The notes beneath the pieces were generated by a model, which had not been told where the DNA came from, ran no database searches, and was given only the letters and a program-made list of their open reading frames with translations. The position numbers were made by a program, and so were the translations under genes. From Pseudomonas botevensis (GTDB lineage: Bacteria > Pseudomonadota > Gammaproteobacteria > Pseudomonadales > Pseudomonadaceae), in the NCBI RefSeq assembly GCF_019145475.1, contig NZ_JAHTKI010000026.1, positions 37,394-101,393 of the forward strand: a DNA stretch of 64,000 bases, written 5' to 3'. Below, piece after piece: positions 16,562 to 25,465 of this stretch (positions are counted from its first letter, which is position 1; the number at the start of each line of letters is the position of its first letter).

Positions 16562-17929
16562 TTACGCAGCCTCCACGTTGAGCATCAGTTGAGCGTTGAT
16601 GGCCTCGGCGGCCCGCTTGCCGTGTTGCACCGCCTGCACGGTCAGGTCCTGGTCGAGGCTGGTGCAGTCGCCGCCGGCATACACACCGGGAATGCTGGTG
16701 CGCAGGTTTTCATCCACCGCGATCCTTTCGCCCTGGCGCTTCAGCTCGCGGGCCATCGGGTCGGCGAGGGCGGTTGTGTCGAAGGCCTGGCCGATGGCCT
16801 TGAAGATCGCATCGGCCGCCAGCTCGAAGGTTTCACCGGTGGTTTGCAGCCGGCCTTCGACCAGATGGGTGCGGGCGAAGCGCATGCCGCGCACGTTGCC
16901 TTGGTCGTCGAGCAGCACTTCGTCCGGTTGCGCCCAGGTCAGCAACCGCACCTGATTGGCCTTGGCGATGTCCTGTTCGTGACCGGTGGCGCCCATGTCC
17001 TCCGAGCCCCGGCGATACACCAGATTGACGTCGCGGGCACCGAGGCGGGCCATTTGCACGGCCATGTCGATGGCGGTATTGCCGGCGCCGAGGACGATGC
17101 AGCGCTCGGCCAGCGGCAGTTGCGTCAGGTCATCGGCCTGGCGCAGTTCGCGGATGTAGTCGGTGGCGGCGAGCAAGCCCGGCGCGTCTTCGTGGGCCAG
17201 GCCCAGTTGTTTGCTGGCGTTGAGGCCGAGGCCGAGGAACACCGCGTCGAATTGCTGATGCAGTTCGCTGAGGGTCAGGTTGTCACCGAGCTTCTGGCCG
17301 TGGCGGATTTCGATGCCGCCGATTTGCAGGAGGAAATCCAGTTCCTTCTGCGCATAGTCGTCCACCAGTTTGTACTTGGCGATGCCGTACTCGTTCAGGC
17401 CGCCAGCCTTATCCCGGGCTTCGAAAATCACTACGTCATGGCCGTGCATGGCACTGCGGTGGGCGCAGGACAAACCGGCTGGCCCGGCGCCGACCACGGC
17501 GATGCGTTTACCGGTGGCGGCGGCGCGCTGGAACGGATGCTCGCTGAAGTGCGCGTTGTCCACGGCGTAGCGTTGCAGCAGGCCGATCAGCACCGGCGCG
17601 CATTCGTGGGCGTTGTTGCGCACGCAGGCCTGCTGGCAGAGGATTTCCGTCGGGCAGACTCGCGCGCAACTGCCGCCGAGGATGTTCGCCGAAAGGATTT
17701 TCTGCGCGGCACCGGGCACGTTGTCCTGATGGATATTGCGGATGAACGACGGGATATCGATCTCGCTCGGGCAGGCGTTCACGCACGGCGCGTCGTAGCA
17801 GTAGAGACAACGCGAGGCCTCCAGATGCGCCTTACGTGCGTTGAGTGGCGGCGCCAGATCGGTGAAATGGCCGGCGAGGGCGGCGGCACTTTCGTGCGGG
17901 TGCGGGAGATGGTTCAGGGTCTCGATCAC
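16562..17929 (-). CDS. preT: NAD-dependent dihydropyrimidine dehydrogenase, PreT subunit
   Basis: Electron-transfer subunit that passes electrons between NAD(P)H and PreA through FAD and iron-sulfur clusters. The N-terminus has cysteine motifs CLYCYDAPCVNACP (about 46-59) and CARVCPTEILCQQAC (about 86-100), followed by the FAD site VVGAGPAGLSCAHR (about 137-150) and an NAD site VLGAGNTAIDMA (about 277). The start is taken as GTG at 17929 (455 residues) because GAGG lies about 9 bases before it and the protein then begins at the conserved IETLNHLP; a longer frame to 18034 would run into REP sequence. A 157-base gap with a REP pair separates it from the upstream dihydropyrimidinase gene. Confidence 0.92.
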   Translation of the reverse strand: MIETLNHLPHPHESAAALAGHFTDLAPPLNARKAHLEASRCLYCYDAPCVNACPSEIDIPSFIRNIHQDNVPGAAQKILSANILGGSCARVCPTEILCQQACVRNNAHECAPVLIGLLQRYAVDNAHFSEHPFQRAAATGKRIAVVGAGPAGLSCAHRSAMHGHDVVIFEARDKAGGLNEYGIAKYKLVDDYAQKELDFLLQIGGIEIRHGQKLGDNLTLSELHQQFDAVFLGLGLNASKQLGLAHEDAPGLLAATDYIRELRQADDLTQLPLAERCIVLGAGNTAIDMAVQMARLGARDVNLVYRRGSEDMGATGHEQDIAKANQVRLLTWAQPDEVLLDDQGNVRGMRFARTHLVEGRLQTTGETFELAADAIFKAIGQAFDTTALADPMARELKRQGERIAVDENLRTSIPGVYAGGDCTSLDQDLTVQAVQHGKRAAEAINAQLMLNVEAA

Positions 17930-17999
17930 GGTTTTATGCCTCACGGTTATTTGAGGTGCTGCCTCTGACGGGCAGTGATTTACAGGTTGTCCGGACGGG

Positions 18000-18076
18000 C
18001 GTCTTCGCGAGCAAGCGCGCTCCCACAGGCGCAATGCATTTCAAATGTGGGAGCACGCTTGCCCGCGAAGGCCGCA
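18000..18076. repeat. Inverted REP pair (REPIN-like)
   Basis: Two REP units face each other: CGTCTTCGCGAGCAAGCGCG with CTCCCACAG (about 18000-18028), and TGTGGGAGCACGCTTGCCCG with CGAAGGCCGC (about 18046-18076), separated by about 18 bases. The pair lies between dht and preT inside what otherwise looks like one leftward operon, so it may act as a processing or partial termination point. Confidence 0.8.
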
Positions 18077-18086
18077 GGCCTCGAAT

Positions 18087-19526
18087 TCAGCGTTTGACGG
18101 CAGTCGGGCGATGCAGCTCCGCCCGCTTGCTCAGCAAATCAAACACCGCCGGATACGCCGGTCGCTCGATGTAGCGCCCGGCCCCGCGCTCGGCGCGCAG
18201 GTCGCCATCGGCCCAGACCACCCGGCCCTGGCTGACGGTATGGCTCGGCACGCCGTGCACGGTCTTGCCTTCGAAGATGTTGAAGTCCACCTGCTGATGG
18301 TGGGTCTTGGCGGAAATGGTGCGCGTGCCTTGCGGGTCCCACAGCACCAGGTCGGCATCGGCGCCGACGCGGATGGCGCCCTTGCGCGGGTAGAGGTTGA
18401 AGATCTTGGCGGTGTTGGTGGAGGTGAGGGCGACGAAGTCCTGCATCGACAGCCGACCGCTGTTCACCCCTTCATCCCACAACACTGCCATGCGGTCTTC
18501 GATCCCGGCGGTGCCGTTGGGGATCTTGCTGAAATCATCACGGCCAGCGGCTTTCTGTTCGGCACAGAAACAGCAGTGGTCGGTGGCGGTAGTGTGCAGA
18601 TTGCCGGCCTGCAACCCGTGCCACAACGCTTCCTGATGGCCGCGCGGACGGAACGGCGGGCTCATCACGTAACCGGCGGCGGTCTGCCAGTCCGGGTGAC
18701 TGTAGACGCTGTCGTCGAGCAGCAGATGCCCGGCCAGCACCTCGCCGTAAACCGGCTGGCCCTTGCTACGGGCGTAGGTGATTTCGTCGAGAGCTTCCTT
18801 GGTCGAGACGTGTACCAGATACAACGGCGTACCGAGGGTTTCAGCGATACGAATGGCCCGGCTCGCGGCTTCACCTTCGACCTGCGAGGGCCGCGACAGC
18901 GGATGCGCTTCCGGCCCGGTGATGCCCTGGGCCATCAGCTTGCGTTGCAGGTGATAGACCAGTTCGCCGTTCTCCGCATGCACGGTCGGCACGGCGCCGA
19001 GCTCCAGGCAGCGTTCGAAGCTCGCCACCAGGGTGTCGTCGGCGGCCATGATCGCGTTCTTGTAGGCCATGAAATGCTTGAAGCTGTTGACCCCGTGATG
19101 GCTGACCAGCTCGGCCATTTCCTCGCGCACCTGCTCGCTCCACCAGGTGATTGCGACATGGAAGCCATAGTCCGACGCCGACTTCTCGGCCCAGCCCCGC
19201 CATTGGTGAAAGGCTTCGAGCAGCGATTGCTGCGGATTGGGAATCACGAAATCGATGATCGACGTGGTGCCACCGGCCAGGCCGGCGGCGGTGCCGCTGT
19301 AGAAGTCTTCGCTGGCGACGGTGCCCATGAACGGCAGTTGCATGTGGGTGTGCGGATCGATGCCGCCGGGCATCAGGTATTGGCCGCTGCCGTCGAGCAC
19401 TTCAGCGCCGGCCGGAACATCCAGGTTTTCACCAATGGCTTTGATCACGCCGTCAGCGCAATAGACATCGGCGCGGTAACTTTCATCATGGGTAATAACG
19501 GTGGCGCCACGGATCAACAGAGACAT
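18087..19526 (-). CDS. dht: Dihydropyrimidinase (D-hydantoinase family)
   Basis: Zinc amidohydrolase of 479 residues that opens the ring of dihydrouracil or dihydrothymine to the N-carbamoyl beta-amino acid, step two of the pathway. The binuclear metal site is visible: PGGIDPHTHMQLPFMG (about 53-68), the carboxylated-lysine segment FKHFMAYKNAIMA (about 151-163), a histidine in VPTVHAENGE near 185, and YLVHVSTKEA near 240. Length is typical. It is the first gene of the leftward group followed by preT and preA, and faces the divergent permease gene across a 622-base regulatory gap. Confidence 0.95.
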   Translation of the reverse strand: MSLLIRGATVITHDESYRADVYCADGVIKAIGENLDVPAGAEVLDGSGQYLMPGGIDPHTHMQLPFMGTVASEDFYSGTAAGLAGGTTSIIDFVIPNPQQSLLEAFHQWRGWAEKSASDYGFHVAITWWSEQVREEMAELVSHHGVNSFKHFMAYKNAIMAADDTLVASFERCLELGAVPTVHAENGELVYHLQRKLMAQGITGPEAHPLSRPSQVEGEAASRAIRIAETLGTPLYLVHVSTKEALDEITYARSKGQPVYGEVLAGHLLLDDSVYSHPDWQTAAGYVMSPPFRPRGHQEALWHGLQAGNLHTTATDHCCFCAEQKAAGRDDFSKIPNGTAGIEDRMAVLWDEGVNSGRLSMQDFVALTSTNTAKIFNLYPRKGAIRVGADADLVLWDPQGTRTISAKTHHQQVDFNIFEGKTVHGVPSHTVSQGRVVWADGDLRAERGAGRYIERPAYPAVFDLLSKRAELHRPTAVKR

Positions 19527-20148
19527 TCCGAGTTCCTCGCAGGCATGACCGACTGGTGCCGGTTCTAGATGTTGTATTGATGCAGCGCTGATCGATGTAT
19601 TCCTGTCAGCACTGTCAGGAATAAACGCTAGTCGCAGAATGATGATTGGGCAAGATTATTTTTTATAAGCTTATTCAATTATTAACTTATTGATAAATAA
19701 CGATAAAAATCAAAAATCACCAAAATGGCGAGGCAGCTCACCATTTTGACGCACTTGACAGGATGGAAATATGGTCAAGATTTCCTATGTGAAATCAGCC
19801 GCTTGAACAGTGGCCGAAGGTTGATGTGTGACGATGAAAAAAGTGTGATGCACCAGTTTGAGTCCTGTCTGTTCGGACAACTTGCCGGCGTTTAGCCTGA
19901 GCGCCTGGAAAGTTGCCGGGGATTGAACGGGTAAATAATTAAAAACTGATAAACATCAGTTGCTTGAAATGCTTCAAAGGCATCGCCCAAGCCGCAAGCG
20001 GAGAACCCGGCACGTAAATTGATGCCGCCGCTGACACCTTGGCCGGTGCATGAAAGTTGTCAGTTCCTCCGGCCATCGTCCGGTTTCCACGCTCGTGTGG
20101 CAGCCGTCTGATGAGCAAAAAATAATCAGAAGAAACAGTGGAGCGGCC
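19527..20148. promoter_or_regulatory. Long divergent control region between dihydropyrimidinase and permease genes
   Basis: A 622-base gap with no supportable gene. The middle (about 19640-19720) is strikingly AT-rich for this genome. It contains two inverted repeats one after another: CAAAATGG-N12-CCATTTTG at 19721-19748 and CTTGAC-N14-GTCAAG at 19754-19779, plus the palindrome ATAAGCTTAT at 19665-19674. The TTGACA at 19755 also fits a -35 element for the rightward permease. Probably the operator region for the pyrimidine genes. Confidence 0.55.
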
Positions 20149-21633
20149 ATGCAACAGAACAGATCGCAAGTGACCGAGCGCGACGGCTTGTTCGAGCTCG
20201 AAGCCGGCAGCGATGTCCTCGACAGTCCCCGATACAACCACGACATGGCACCGACCAAGGTGCGCGAACGAACCTGGAACAAATGGCACATCACCGCGCT
20301 GTGGGTCGGCATGTCGATCTGCGTGCCGACCTACACCCTTGGCGGGGTGCTCACCGCGTACTTCGGCCTGAGCGTCGGCGAGGCGCTGATGGCGATTCTG
20401 TTCGCCAACGTCATCGTCCTCATTCCCCTGACCCTCAACGCGTTTCCCGGCACCAAGTACGGCATTCCGTTTCCGGTGCTGCTGCGCTCGTCGTTCGGCA
20501 TTCTCGGCTCCAACGTGCCGTGCCTGATCCGCGCGCTGGTGGCGTGCGGCTGGTTCGGTATCCAGACGATGTTCGGCGGCCTGGCGATTCACCTGTTTCT
20601 CGGCTCGGTGTTCGAGGGCTGGAAATCCCTCGGTGGCACGGGGGAGGTGATCGGCTTCATGATTTTCTGGGCGCTGAATCTGTGGGTGGTGATTCGTGGT
20701 GCCGAGTCGATCAAATGGCTGGAAACCCTGTCCGCACCGCTGCTGGTGGCGGTCGGCATCGGCCTGCTGGTGTGGGCCATGCCCAACGTGTCGATGAGCG
20801 AACTGCTGGCGATCCCGCCGAAACGGCCGGAGGGCGCCAGCGTGGTCAGTTACTTCGCCGCCGGGCTGACGGCGATGGTCGGCTTCTGGGCCACGCTGTC
20901 GCTGAACATTCCTGACTTCAGCCGCTACGCCCACAGCCAGAAGGATCAGATCCTCGGGCAGATTTTCGGTCTGCCACTGACCATGTTCCTGTTCGCCTCG
21001 CTGGGTGTGGTGATGACCGCCGCGTCGGTGAAACTGGTGGGCGTCAGCGTCTCCGATCCGGTGTCGCTGATCGGTCATATCCAGAGCCCGGTGTGGGTCG
21101 CGGTGGCGATGGCGCTGATTATCATCGCCACGCTGTCGACCAACACCGCCGCGAACATCGTGTCGCCGACCAACGACTTCCAGAACATCGCGCCGAAAGC
21201 CATCAACCGCACCAAGGCAGTGATCCTTACCGGGCTGGTCGGTCTGTTGCTGATGGGCCATGAGCTGCTGAAAAAACTCGGGCTGATCGTTTCCGATGTC
21301 AGTCTCGAAACCGTGTATTCGAACTGGCTGCTGGGTTACTCCAGCCTGCTCGGACCGATCGCCGGGATCATGGTGGTGGACTATTTCCTGATCAAGAAAC
21401 AACAACTGGACCTGGCCGGGCTGTACCGCGATGACGTGTATCCGGCGTGGAACTGGGCCGGGTTCATCGCCTTCGGCGTGCCGGTGGTACTGACCCTGCT
21501 GTCGCTGGGCAGCGATGCGTTCAACTGGTTCTACAGCTACGGCTGGTTCACCGGTTCGGCGCTGGGCGGCCTGATTTATTACGGGTTGTGCGTGATGCGG
21601 GCGCAGCCTGATGCCGTGAAATCGGCGGTGTAG
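20149..21633 (+). CDS. NCS1-family nucleobase:cation symporter
   Basis: Inner-membrane transporter of 494 residues with about 12 hydrophobic segments, of the cytosine/uracil/allantoin permease family. Seen: the N-terminal NKWHITALWVGMSICVPTYT region (about 43-62), the GTKYGIPFPVLLRSSFG signature near 100-118, and the NIPDFSRYA motif near 255-263. The ATG at 20149 is chosen because GGAG precedes it and the upstream in-frame region has no family features. It is followed by the ureidopropionase-type gene, so it presumably imports uracil, thymine or dihydropyrimidines. Substrate is inferred from context. Confidence 0.9.
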   Translation: MQQNRSQVTERDGLFELEAGSDVLDSPRYNHDMAPTKVRERTWNKWHITALWVGMSICVPTYTLGGVLTAYFGLSVGEALMAILFANVIVLIPLTLNAFPGTKYGIPFPVLLRSSFGILGSNVPCLIRALVACGWFGIQTMFGGLAIHLFLGSVFEGWKSLGGTGEVIGFMIFWALNLWVVIRGAESIKWLETLSAPLLVAVGIGLLVWAMPNVSMSELLAIPPKRPEGASVVSYFAAGLTAMVGFWATLSLNIPDFSRYAHSQKDQILGQIFGLPLTMFLFASLGVVMTAASVKLVGVSVSDPVSLIGHIQSPVWVAVAMALIIIATLSTNTAANIVSPTNDFQNIAPKAINRTKAVILTGLVGLLLMGHELLKKLGLIVSDVSLETVYSNWLLGYSSLLGPIAGIMVVDYFLIKKQQLDLAGLYRDDVYPAWNWAGFIAFGVPVVLTLLSLGSDAFNWFYSYGWFTGSALGGLIYYGLCVMRAQPDAVKSAV

Positions 21634-21700
21634 CGAGCGGCCCTTCGCGGGCTTACGGACACCGCAAAAACAGCCATAAGAAAAGCCAGAGGAGATCCCC

Positions 21701-22984
21701 ATGAACGCAGCCGTAGACGTTCTGCAATCGACCCATCAGCACATCAACCGCGATCGCCTGTGGCAGTCGCTCATGGACCTGGCGCAACTCGGTGCCACGG
21801 TCAAGGGGGGCGTCTGTCGCCTGGCCCTGACCGACCTCGACCGCCAGGCCCGCGACCTGTTCGTGCAGTGGTGCAAGGACGCCGGTTGCAGCGTCACGGT
21901 CGATGAAGTCGGCAACATCTTCGCCCGCCGCCCCGGACGCAATCCGAACCTGCCGCCCGTGATGACCGGCAGCCACATCGACACCCAGCCCACCGGCGGC
22001 AAGTTCGACGGCTGCTTCGGCGTGCTGGCCGGGGTCGAAGTGCTGCGCACCCTCAATGACCTGGGCGTGGAAACCGAAGCACCGCTGGAAGTAGTGGTCT
22101 GGACCAACGAAGAAGGTTCGCGCTTCGCCCCGTGCATGATGGGCTCCGGGGTGTTCGCGGAAAAATTCACCCTTGAGGAAACCCTGGCCAAGGTCGATGC
22201 CGAAGGTGTCACCGTCGGCCAGGCGCTGAATGCCATTGGTTATGCCGGGACGCGCAAGGTCAGCGGGCACAAGGTCGGCGCCTATTTCGAGGCGCATATC
22301 GAGCAAGGGCCGATTCTTGAAGACCAGCAGAAAACCATTGGCGTCGTACTCGGCGCCCTCGGCCAGAAATGGTTCGACCTGAAATTGCGCGGCGTCGAAG
22401 CCCACGCCGGCCCGACGCCGATGCACCTGCGCAAGGACGCTCTGGTCGGCGCCTCGGTGATCGTCGGAGCAGTCAATCGCGCCGCCCTTGGTCATCAGCC
22501 GCACGCCTGCGGCACCGTCGGTTGTCTGCAAGCCTATCCCGGCTCGCGCAACGTCATCCCCGGCGAAGTGCGCATGACCCTCGACTTCCGTCACCTGGAA
22601 CCGGCACGCCTGGACTCGATGATCGCCGAAGTGAAGCAGATCATCGAAACCACCTGCCAACAACATGGCCTGACCTACGAACTGACCCGGACCGCCGACT
22701 TCCCGCCGCTGTACTTCGAAAAGGGTTGTGTCGAAGCCGTGCGTGGTGCGGCCAAGGGCTTGGGTCTGTCGCACATGGACATCGTCAGCGGCGCCGGCCA
22801 CGACGCGATCTTCCTTGCCGAACTCGGCCCGGCCGGAATGATCTTCGTGCCGTGCGAGGGCGGCATCAGCCACAATGAAATCGAAAACGCCGCACCCGAT
22901 GACCTGGCGGCGGGGTGTGCGGTGTTGTTGCGGGCGATGCTGGCGGCTTCGGCGGCGGTGGCGGGTGACAAGGCTGCGGCTTGA
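21701..22984 (+). CDS. Zn-dependent amidohydrolase, beta-ureidopropionase / N-carbamoylase type
   Basis: M20-family enzyme of 427 residues expected to hydrolyse N-carbamoyl-beta-alanine (from uracil) to beta-alanine, CO2 and ammonia, completing the reductive pyrimidine pathway. Metal-binding motifs are visible: TGSHIDTQPTGGKFDGCFG (about 87-105), WTNEEGSRFAP (about 132-142), EAHIEQGP (about 198-205) and GAGHDAIF (about 365). The start has a strong GAGGAG about 8 bases upstream. It lies 67 bases after the permease. N-carbamoyl-L-amino acid hydrolases share these motifs, so the neighbours decide the substrate. Confidence 0.92.
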   Translation: MNAAVDVLQSTHQHINRDRLWQSLMDLAQLGATVKGGVCRLALTDLDRQARDLFVQWCKDAGCSVTVDEVGNIFARRPGRNPNLPPVMTGSHIDTQPTGGKFDGCFGVLAGVEVLRTLNDLGVETEAPLEVVVWTNEEGSRFAPCMMGSGVFAEKFTLEETLAKVDAEGVTVGQALNAIGYAGTRKVSGHKVGAYFEAHIEQGPILEDQQKTIGVVLGALGQKWFDLKLRGVEAHAGPTPMHLRKDALVGASVIVGAVNRAALGHQPHACGTVGCLQAYPGSRNVIPGEVRMTLDFRHLEPARLDSMIAEVKQIIETTCQQHGLTYELTRTADFPPLYFEKGCVEAVRGAAKGLGLSHMDIVSGAGHDAIFLAELGPAGMIFVPCEGGISHNEIENAAPDDLAAGCAVLLRAMLAASAAVAGDKAAA

Positions 22985-23052
22985 GTAACAGGCAAGCTCC
23001 TGCAGGGATTTGTGTTCAACCTGCAGGGGCTCGTTGGCGCGGGCAATCGCTG

Positions 23053-23262
23053 TCAGCCTGGTCTGACGGTTTTATTCGTGCTCCCTTGGCGACGCTCACT
23101 GCCATTGGGATTACCGGTGTCCAGCAATCGTCTTTCGACCATTACAGTCTCCAGCGCCTGGCGTTCGTCCGCGCCCATCTGGTGTTCGCGTTTTTTCAGC
23201 TCAAGCAGAATCGGCGTCGACCAGGTGCGGTAGGTCTGCTCGATGGTGTGGCGGGATGTCAT
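23053..23262 (-). CDS. Small conserved-looking hypothetical protein (69 aa)
   Basis: Not recognised. The ATG at 23262 is preceded by a near-perfect ribosome-binding site (AAGGAG, 7 bases spacing), the best evidence that it is real. The protein is hydrophilic, with a helical charged middle (LELKKREHQMGADERQALET), no signal peptide, no cysteines and no membrane segment. It stands alone, convergent with the amidohydrolase gene and divergent from the PAS regulator. A longer frame up to 23517 lacks a ribosome-binding site and was not used. Confidence 0.65.
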   Translation of the reverse strand: MTSRHTIEQTYRTWSTPILLELKKREHQMGADERQALETVMVERRLLDTGNPNGSERRQGSTNKTVRPG

Positions 23263-23398
23263 CAGTCTCTCCTTGATCAAGAGCCCGCTTGCGGGCAGGG
23301 GCTCAATCCGATGAGGTACTAACGTTAGTCGAGAACTGCGTGGGGCGCGAATGGCCGGATGATTCTGGTGAGGCGACTTTTCTGGCCATGACATTCGG

Positions 23399-23430
23399 CC
23401 GCCTTCGCGGGCAAGTCCACTCTCACCGGG
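23399..23430. repeat. REP sequence, single copy
   Basis: GCCGCCTTCGCGGGCAAGTC followed by a degenerate CACTCTCACCG, a REP of the same family as those at 9669 and 18000. It lies upstream of the PAS-LuxR gene. Confidence 0.65.
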
Positions 23431-23451
23431 GCAATCCATGGGTGTCCCTGA

Positions 23452-23470
23452 TGTGATCGGCACGATCACA
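23452..23470. promoter_or_regulatory. Perfect 8-3-8 palindrome upstream of PAS-LuxR gene
   Basis: TGTGATCG-GCA-CGATCACA, 46 bases before the start codon at 23517. It contains TGTGA and TCACA half-sites like CRP/Vfr but at N9 rather than N6 spacing, so a different dimeric regulator or autoregulation is as likely. Confidence 0.5.
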
Positions 23471-23516
23471 AACGCCTGCGGTCGTACTTTCACACGCGAG
23501 CATTTGTGGAGGGCCA

Positions 23517-25010
23517 ATGAGCCAGGACGTTCTGACCACCGAAACCAATCGCCGCCAGTTGCAGCAGATCATTGCCGGTCTGTCGGACGGGGTGATTCTG
23601 CTGGAACTCGACCAGAGCATTCTCTGGGCCAACGAAGCGGCGCTGCGCATGCATGGCGTCAATCGCGTCGGAGATCTGGGCCGCAATGCCCGGGAGTATG
23701 CCGAGCGTTTTCATTTGCGCTATCGCAACAACCACCCGCTGACGCCGGAGCAGTACCCGATCAGTCGGGTGGCGGCGGGGGAGGCGTTCAGCGATGTGTT
23801 GGTGGAGGTGGCGCCACGGGATGACGAGCGCGCCTGGGTCCATAGCGTGCGCAGCATGGTGTTGACCGATCGTGACGGTGAGCCTGAGTCGCTGGTGCTG
23901 ATCATGAGCGATGTCACCGACTGGGCAAATGCCGAGCAACGCTTCGAAAAAACCTTCAATGCCAACCCGGCACCGGCGGTGATCTGTCGCCTCAGCGATC
24001 TGCGCTACCTCAAGGTCAATTCGGGGTTCCTGGAGATGACCGGCTACAGCCGTGATCAGGTGATCGGTGCCTCGACCTATGAGCTGGATGTGCTGGAACA
24101 GGCCGAGCGGCGTGACCTCGCCATCGAGCGTTTGCGCAACGGCGCGACCATTCCGCAGATGCAGGCGCAACTGCGTTTGCCCGACGGCAGCAGCAAACAA
24201 GTGATCGTCGCCGGGCAAACCCTGCAACTGAACGATGAGGATTGCATGCTGTTTTCCTTTGTCGACATGGAGCTGCGGCACAAGGCCGAAATTGCTTTGC
24301 GCCAGAGTGAAGAACGCTTCGCCAAGGCCTTTCGTCTGACCCCGGTGCCGATCCTGGTGTGCAGCGCCGAAGAGCAGCGGATGATCGACGTCAACCAGGC
24401 GTTTCTCGACACCCTGGCCTATGCGGGTGAAGAGGTGATCGGCAAAACGGTCGACCAGCTCGAATTCATCGATGACCAGGGTGAGCGTACGCGCCTGCTG
24501 GCGGCACTGGAGAAAACCGGCCGGGTCGACCGCGTCGATGTGCGGGTGCGGCGCAAGGATGCCGGAGTGCTGGAGTGTGCGGTGTCGGCCGATACAGTGA
24601 GCATCGACGATGAGCTGTGCTACTTGCTGGTGCTGATGGACATCACCGAGCGCAAGCGGACCGAGCTGGAGCTGGTGGCGGCGATTGAAGAGGTGATGAA
24701 GGATGCGTCGTGGTTCAGTCGTACCTTGATCGAGAAACTGGCCAACGTGAAGAACGTCAACTCGCCGCAATTGCCCAGTGTTTCTTTCACCGACCTCACG
24801 GCGCGTGAGCGAGATGTGCTGGGGTTGATCTGCGAGGGACTGGCGGACAAGGAAATCGCCGCGCGGCTGAAGCTGGCGCCCAATACCGTGCGCAATCATG
24901 TGGCGACGGTGTATTCCAAGCTGGATGTGCACAGCCGCAGCGAGGCGATTGTCTGGGCGCGCGAGCGGGGGCTGTTTTCCAGCGAGCGGCGGCCCAAGGG
25001 CCAGCGCTAG
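23517..25010 (+). CDS. LuxR-type regulator with three PAS domains
   Basis: Cytoplasmic sensor-regulator of 497 residues. Three PAS-like domains are seen at about 10-135, 145-265 and 270-390, the second with RLSDLRYLKVNSGFLEMTGY and the third with MIDVNQAFLDTLAYAGEE followed by a PAC-like MDITERKRTELEL. The C-terminal GerE helix-turn-helix reads LTARERDVLGLICEGLADKE and then IAARLKLAPNTVRNH (about 425-460). There is no receiver domain and no membrane segment, so it probably senses an internal ligand or redox state. Target genes unknown; a perfect palindrome lies in its promoter. Confidence 0.88.
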   Translation: MSQDVLTTETNRRQLQQIIAGLSDGVILLELDQSILWANEAALRMHGVNRVGDLGRNAREYAERFHLRYRNNHPLTPEQYPISRVAAGEAFSDVLVEVAPRDDERAWVHSVRSMVLTDRDGEPESLVLIMSDVTDWANAEQRFEKTFNANPAPAVICRLSDLRYLKVNSGFLEMTGYSRDQVIGASTYELDVLEQAERRDLAIERLRNGATIPQMQAQLRLPDGSSKQVIVAGQTLQLNDEDCMLFSFVDMELRHKAEIALRQSEERFAKAFRLTPVPILVCSAEEQRMIDVNQAFLDTLAYAGEEVIGKTVDQLEFIDDQGERTRLLAALEKTGRVDRVDVRVRRKDAGVLECAVSADTVSIDDELCYLLVLMDITERKRTELELVAAIEEVMKDASWFSRTLIEKLANVKNVNSPQLPSVSFTDLTARERDVLGLICEGLADKEIAARLKLAPNTVRNHVATVYSKLDVHSRSEAIVWARERGLFSSERRPKGQR

Positions 25011-25204
25011 GGTGCAAATGCACTAGGCGCCGGGGTGCAAATTCATGTGTTGGCACGCGGCTTCGGTTCTTAGGCTGATGGGGTGCCTCGGTGGTCTGCG
25101 GATTGCCGTGGCGTCCCCTGTGAATCAGCTAAAGGAACAGCCGTTATGTGTCAGTCCCTGTTTTTCTGTTCGGATTCGAGTCAGTGCCTGGCGAGGTTGC
25201 CGGG

Positions 25205-25465
25205 ATGATTTATCTGGCGCAGTTGCGCGCGATGCTGGAGCGCAGTTTTTCGCCTCTGGCGTGTGAATGCTCGGTGGATGGGGATCATTCGTTGACGGTG
25301 AAGCTTTATCACCCGGCTTCGGGGCAGGTGGATCTGGTGGTGAGCGGGTTGAGTCTGGATGCCCTGCGGACGCCGGAGGCCATGGCGGGGTTGATTGACG
25401 AATTGCGCTATGAGTTGGGGAGTAACTCGTTGTCCGGGCCTTCGGGGGATCCTGATTTGGCTTGA
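25205..25465 (+). CDS. DUF1652 family small protein
   Basis: A small soluble protein of 86 residues matching the pseudomonad DUF1652 family: MIYLAQLRAMLERSFSPLAC at the start, LTVKLYHPASGQVDLVVSG in the middle and ELRYELGSN near the end. Function unknown. The start is set at the ATG at 25205 because GAGG lies 8 bases before it and family members begin with an MI-LAELR-like sequence; an upstream GTG at 25148 would add 19 unrelated residues. Confidence 0.8.
   Translation: MIYLAQLRAMLERSFSPLACECSVDGDHSLTVKLYHPASGQVDLVVSGLSLDALRTPEAMAGLIDELRYELGSNSLSGPSGDPDLA

Noticed and set aside
17999..18077. Possible CRISPR-like repeat array
   Set aside because: Units are REP sequences in inverted orientation, with no regular spacers and no cas genes anywhere in the window.
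19754..19779. RutR consensus site
   Set aside because: The right half TGGTCAA fits, but the left half is 14 bases away instead of 2, so the known palindrome is not met.
25010..25042. Direct repeat GGGTGCAAAT twice, 23 bases apart, just after the PAS-LuxR gene
   Set aside because: Short, at the gene end and before a small DUF gene; too little to call a regulatory element.
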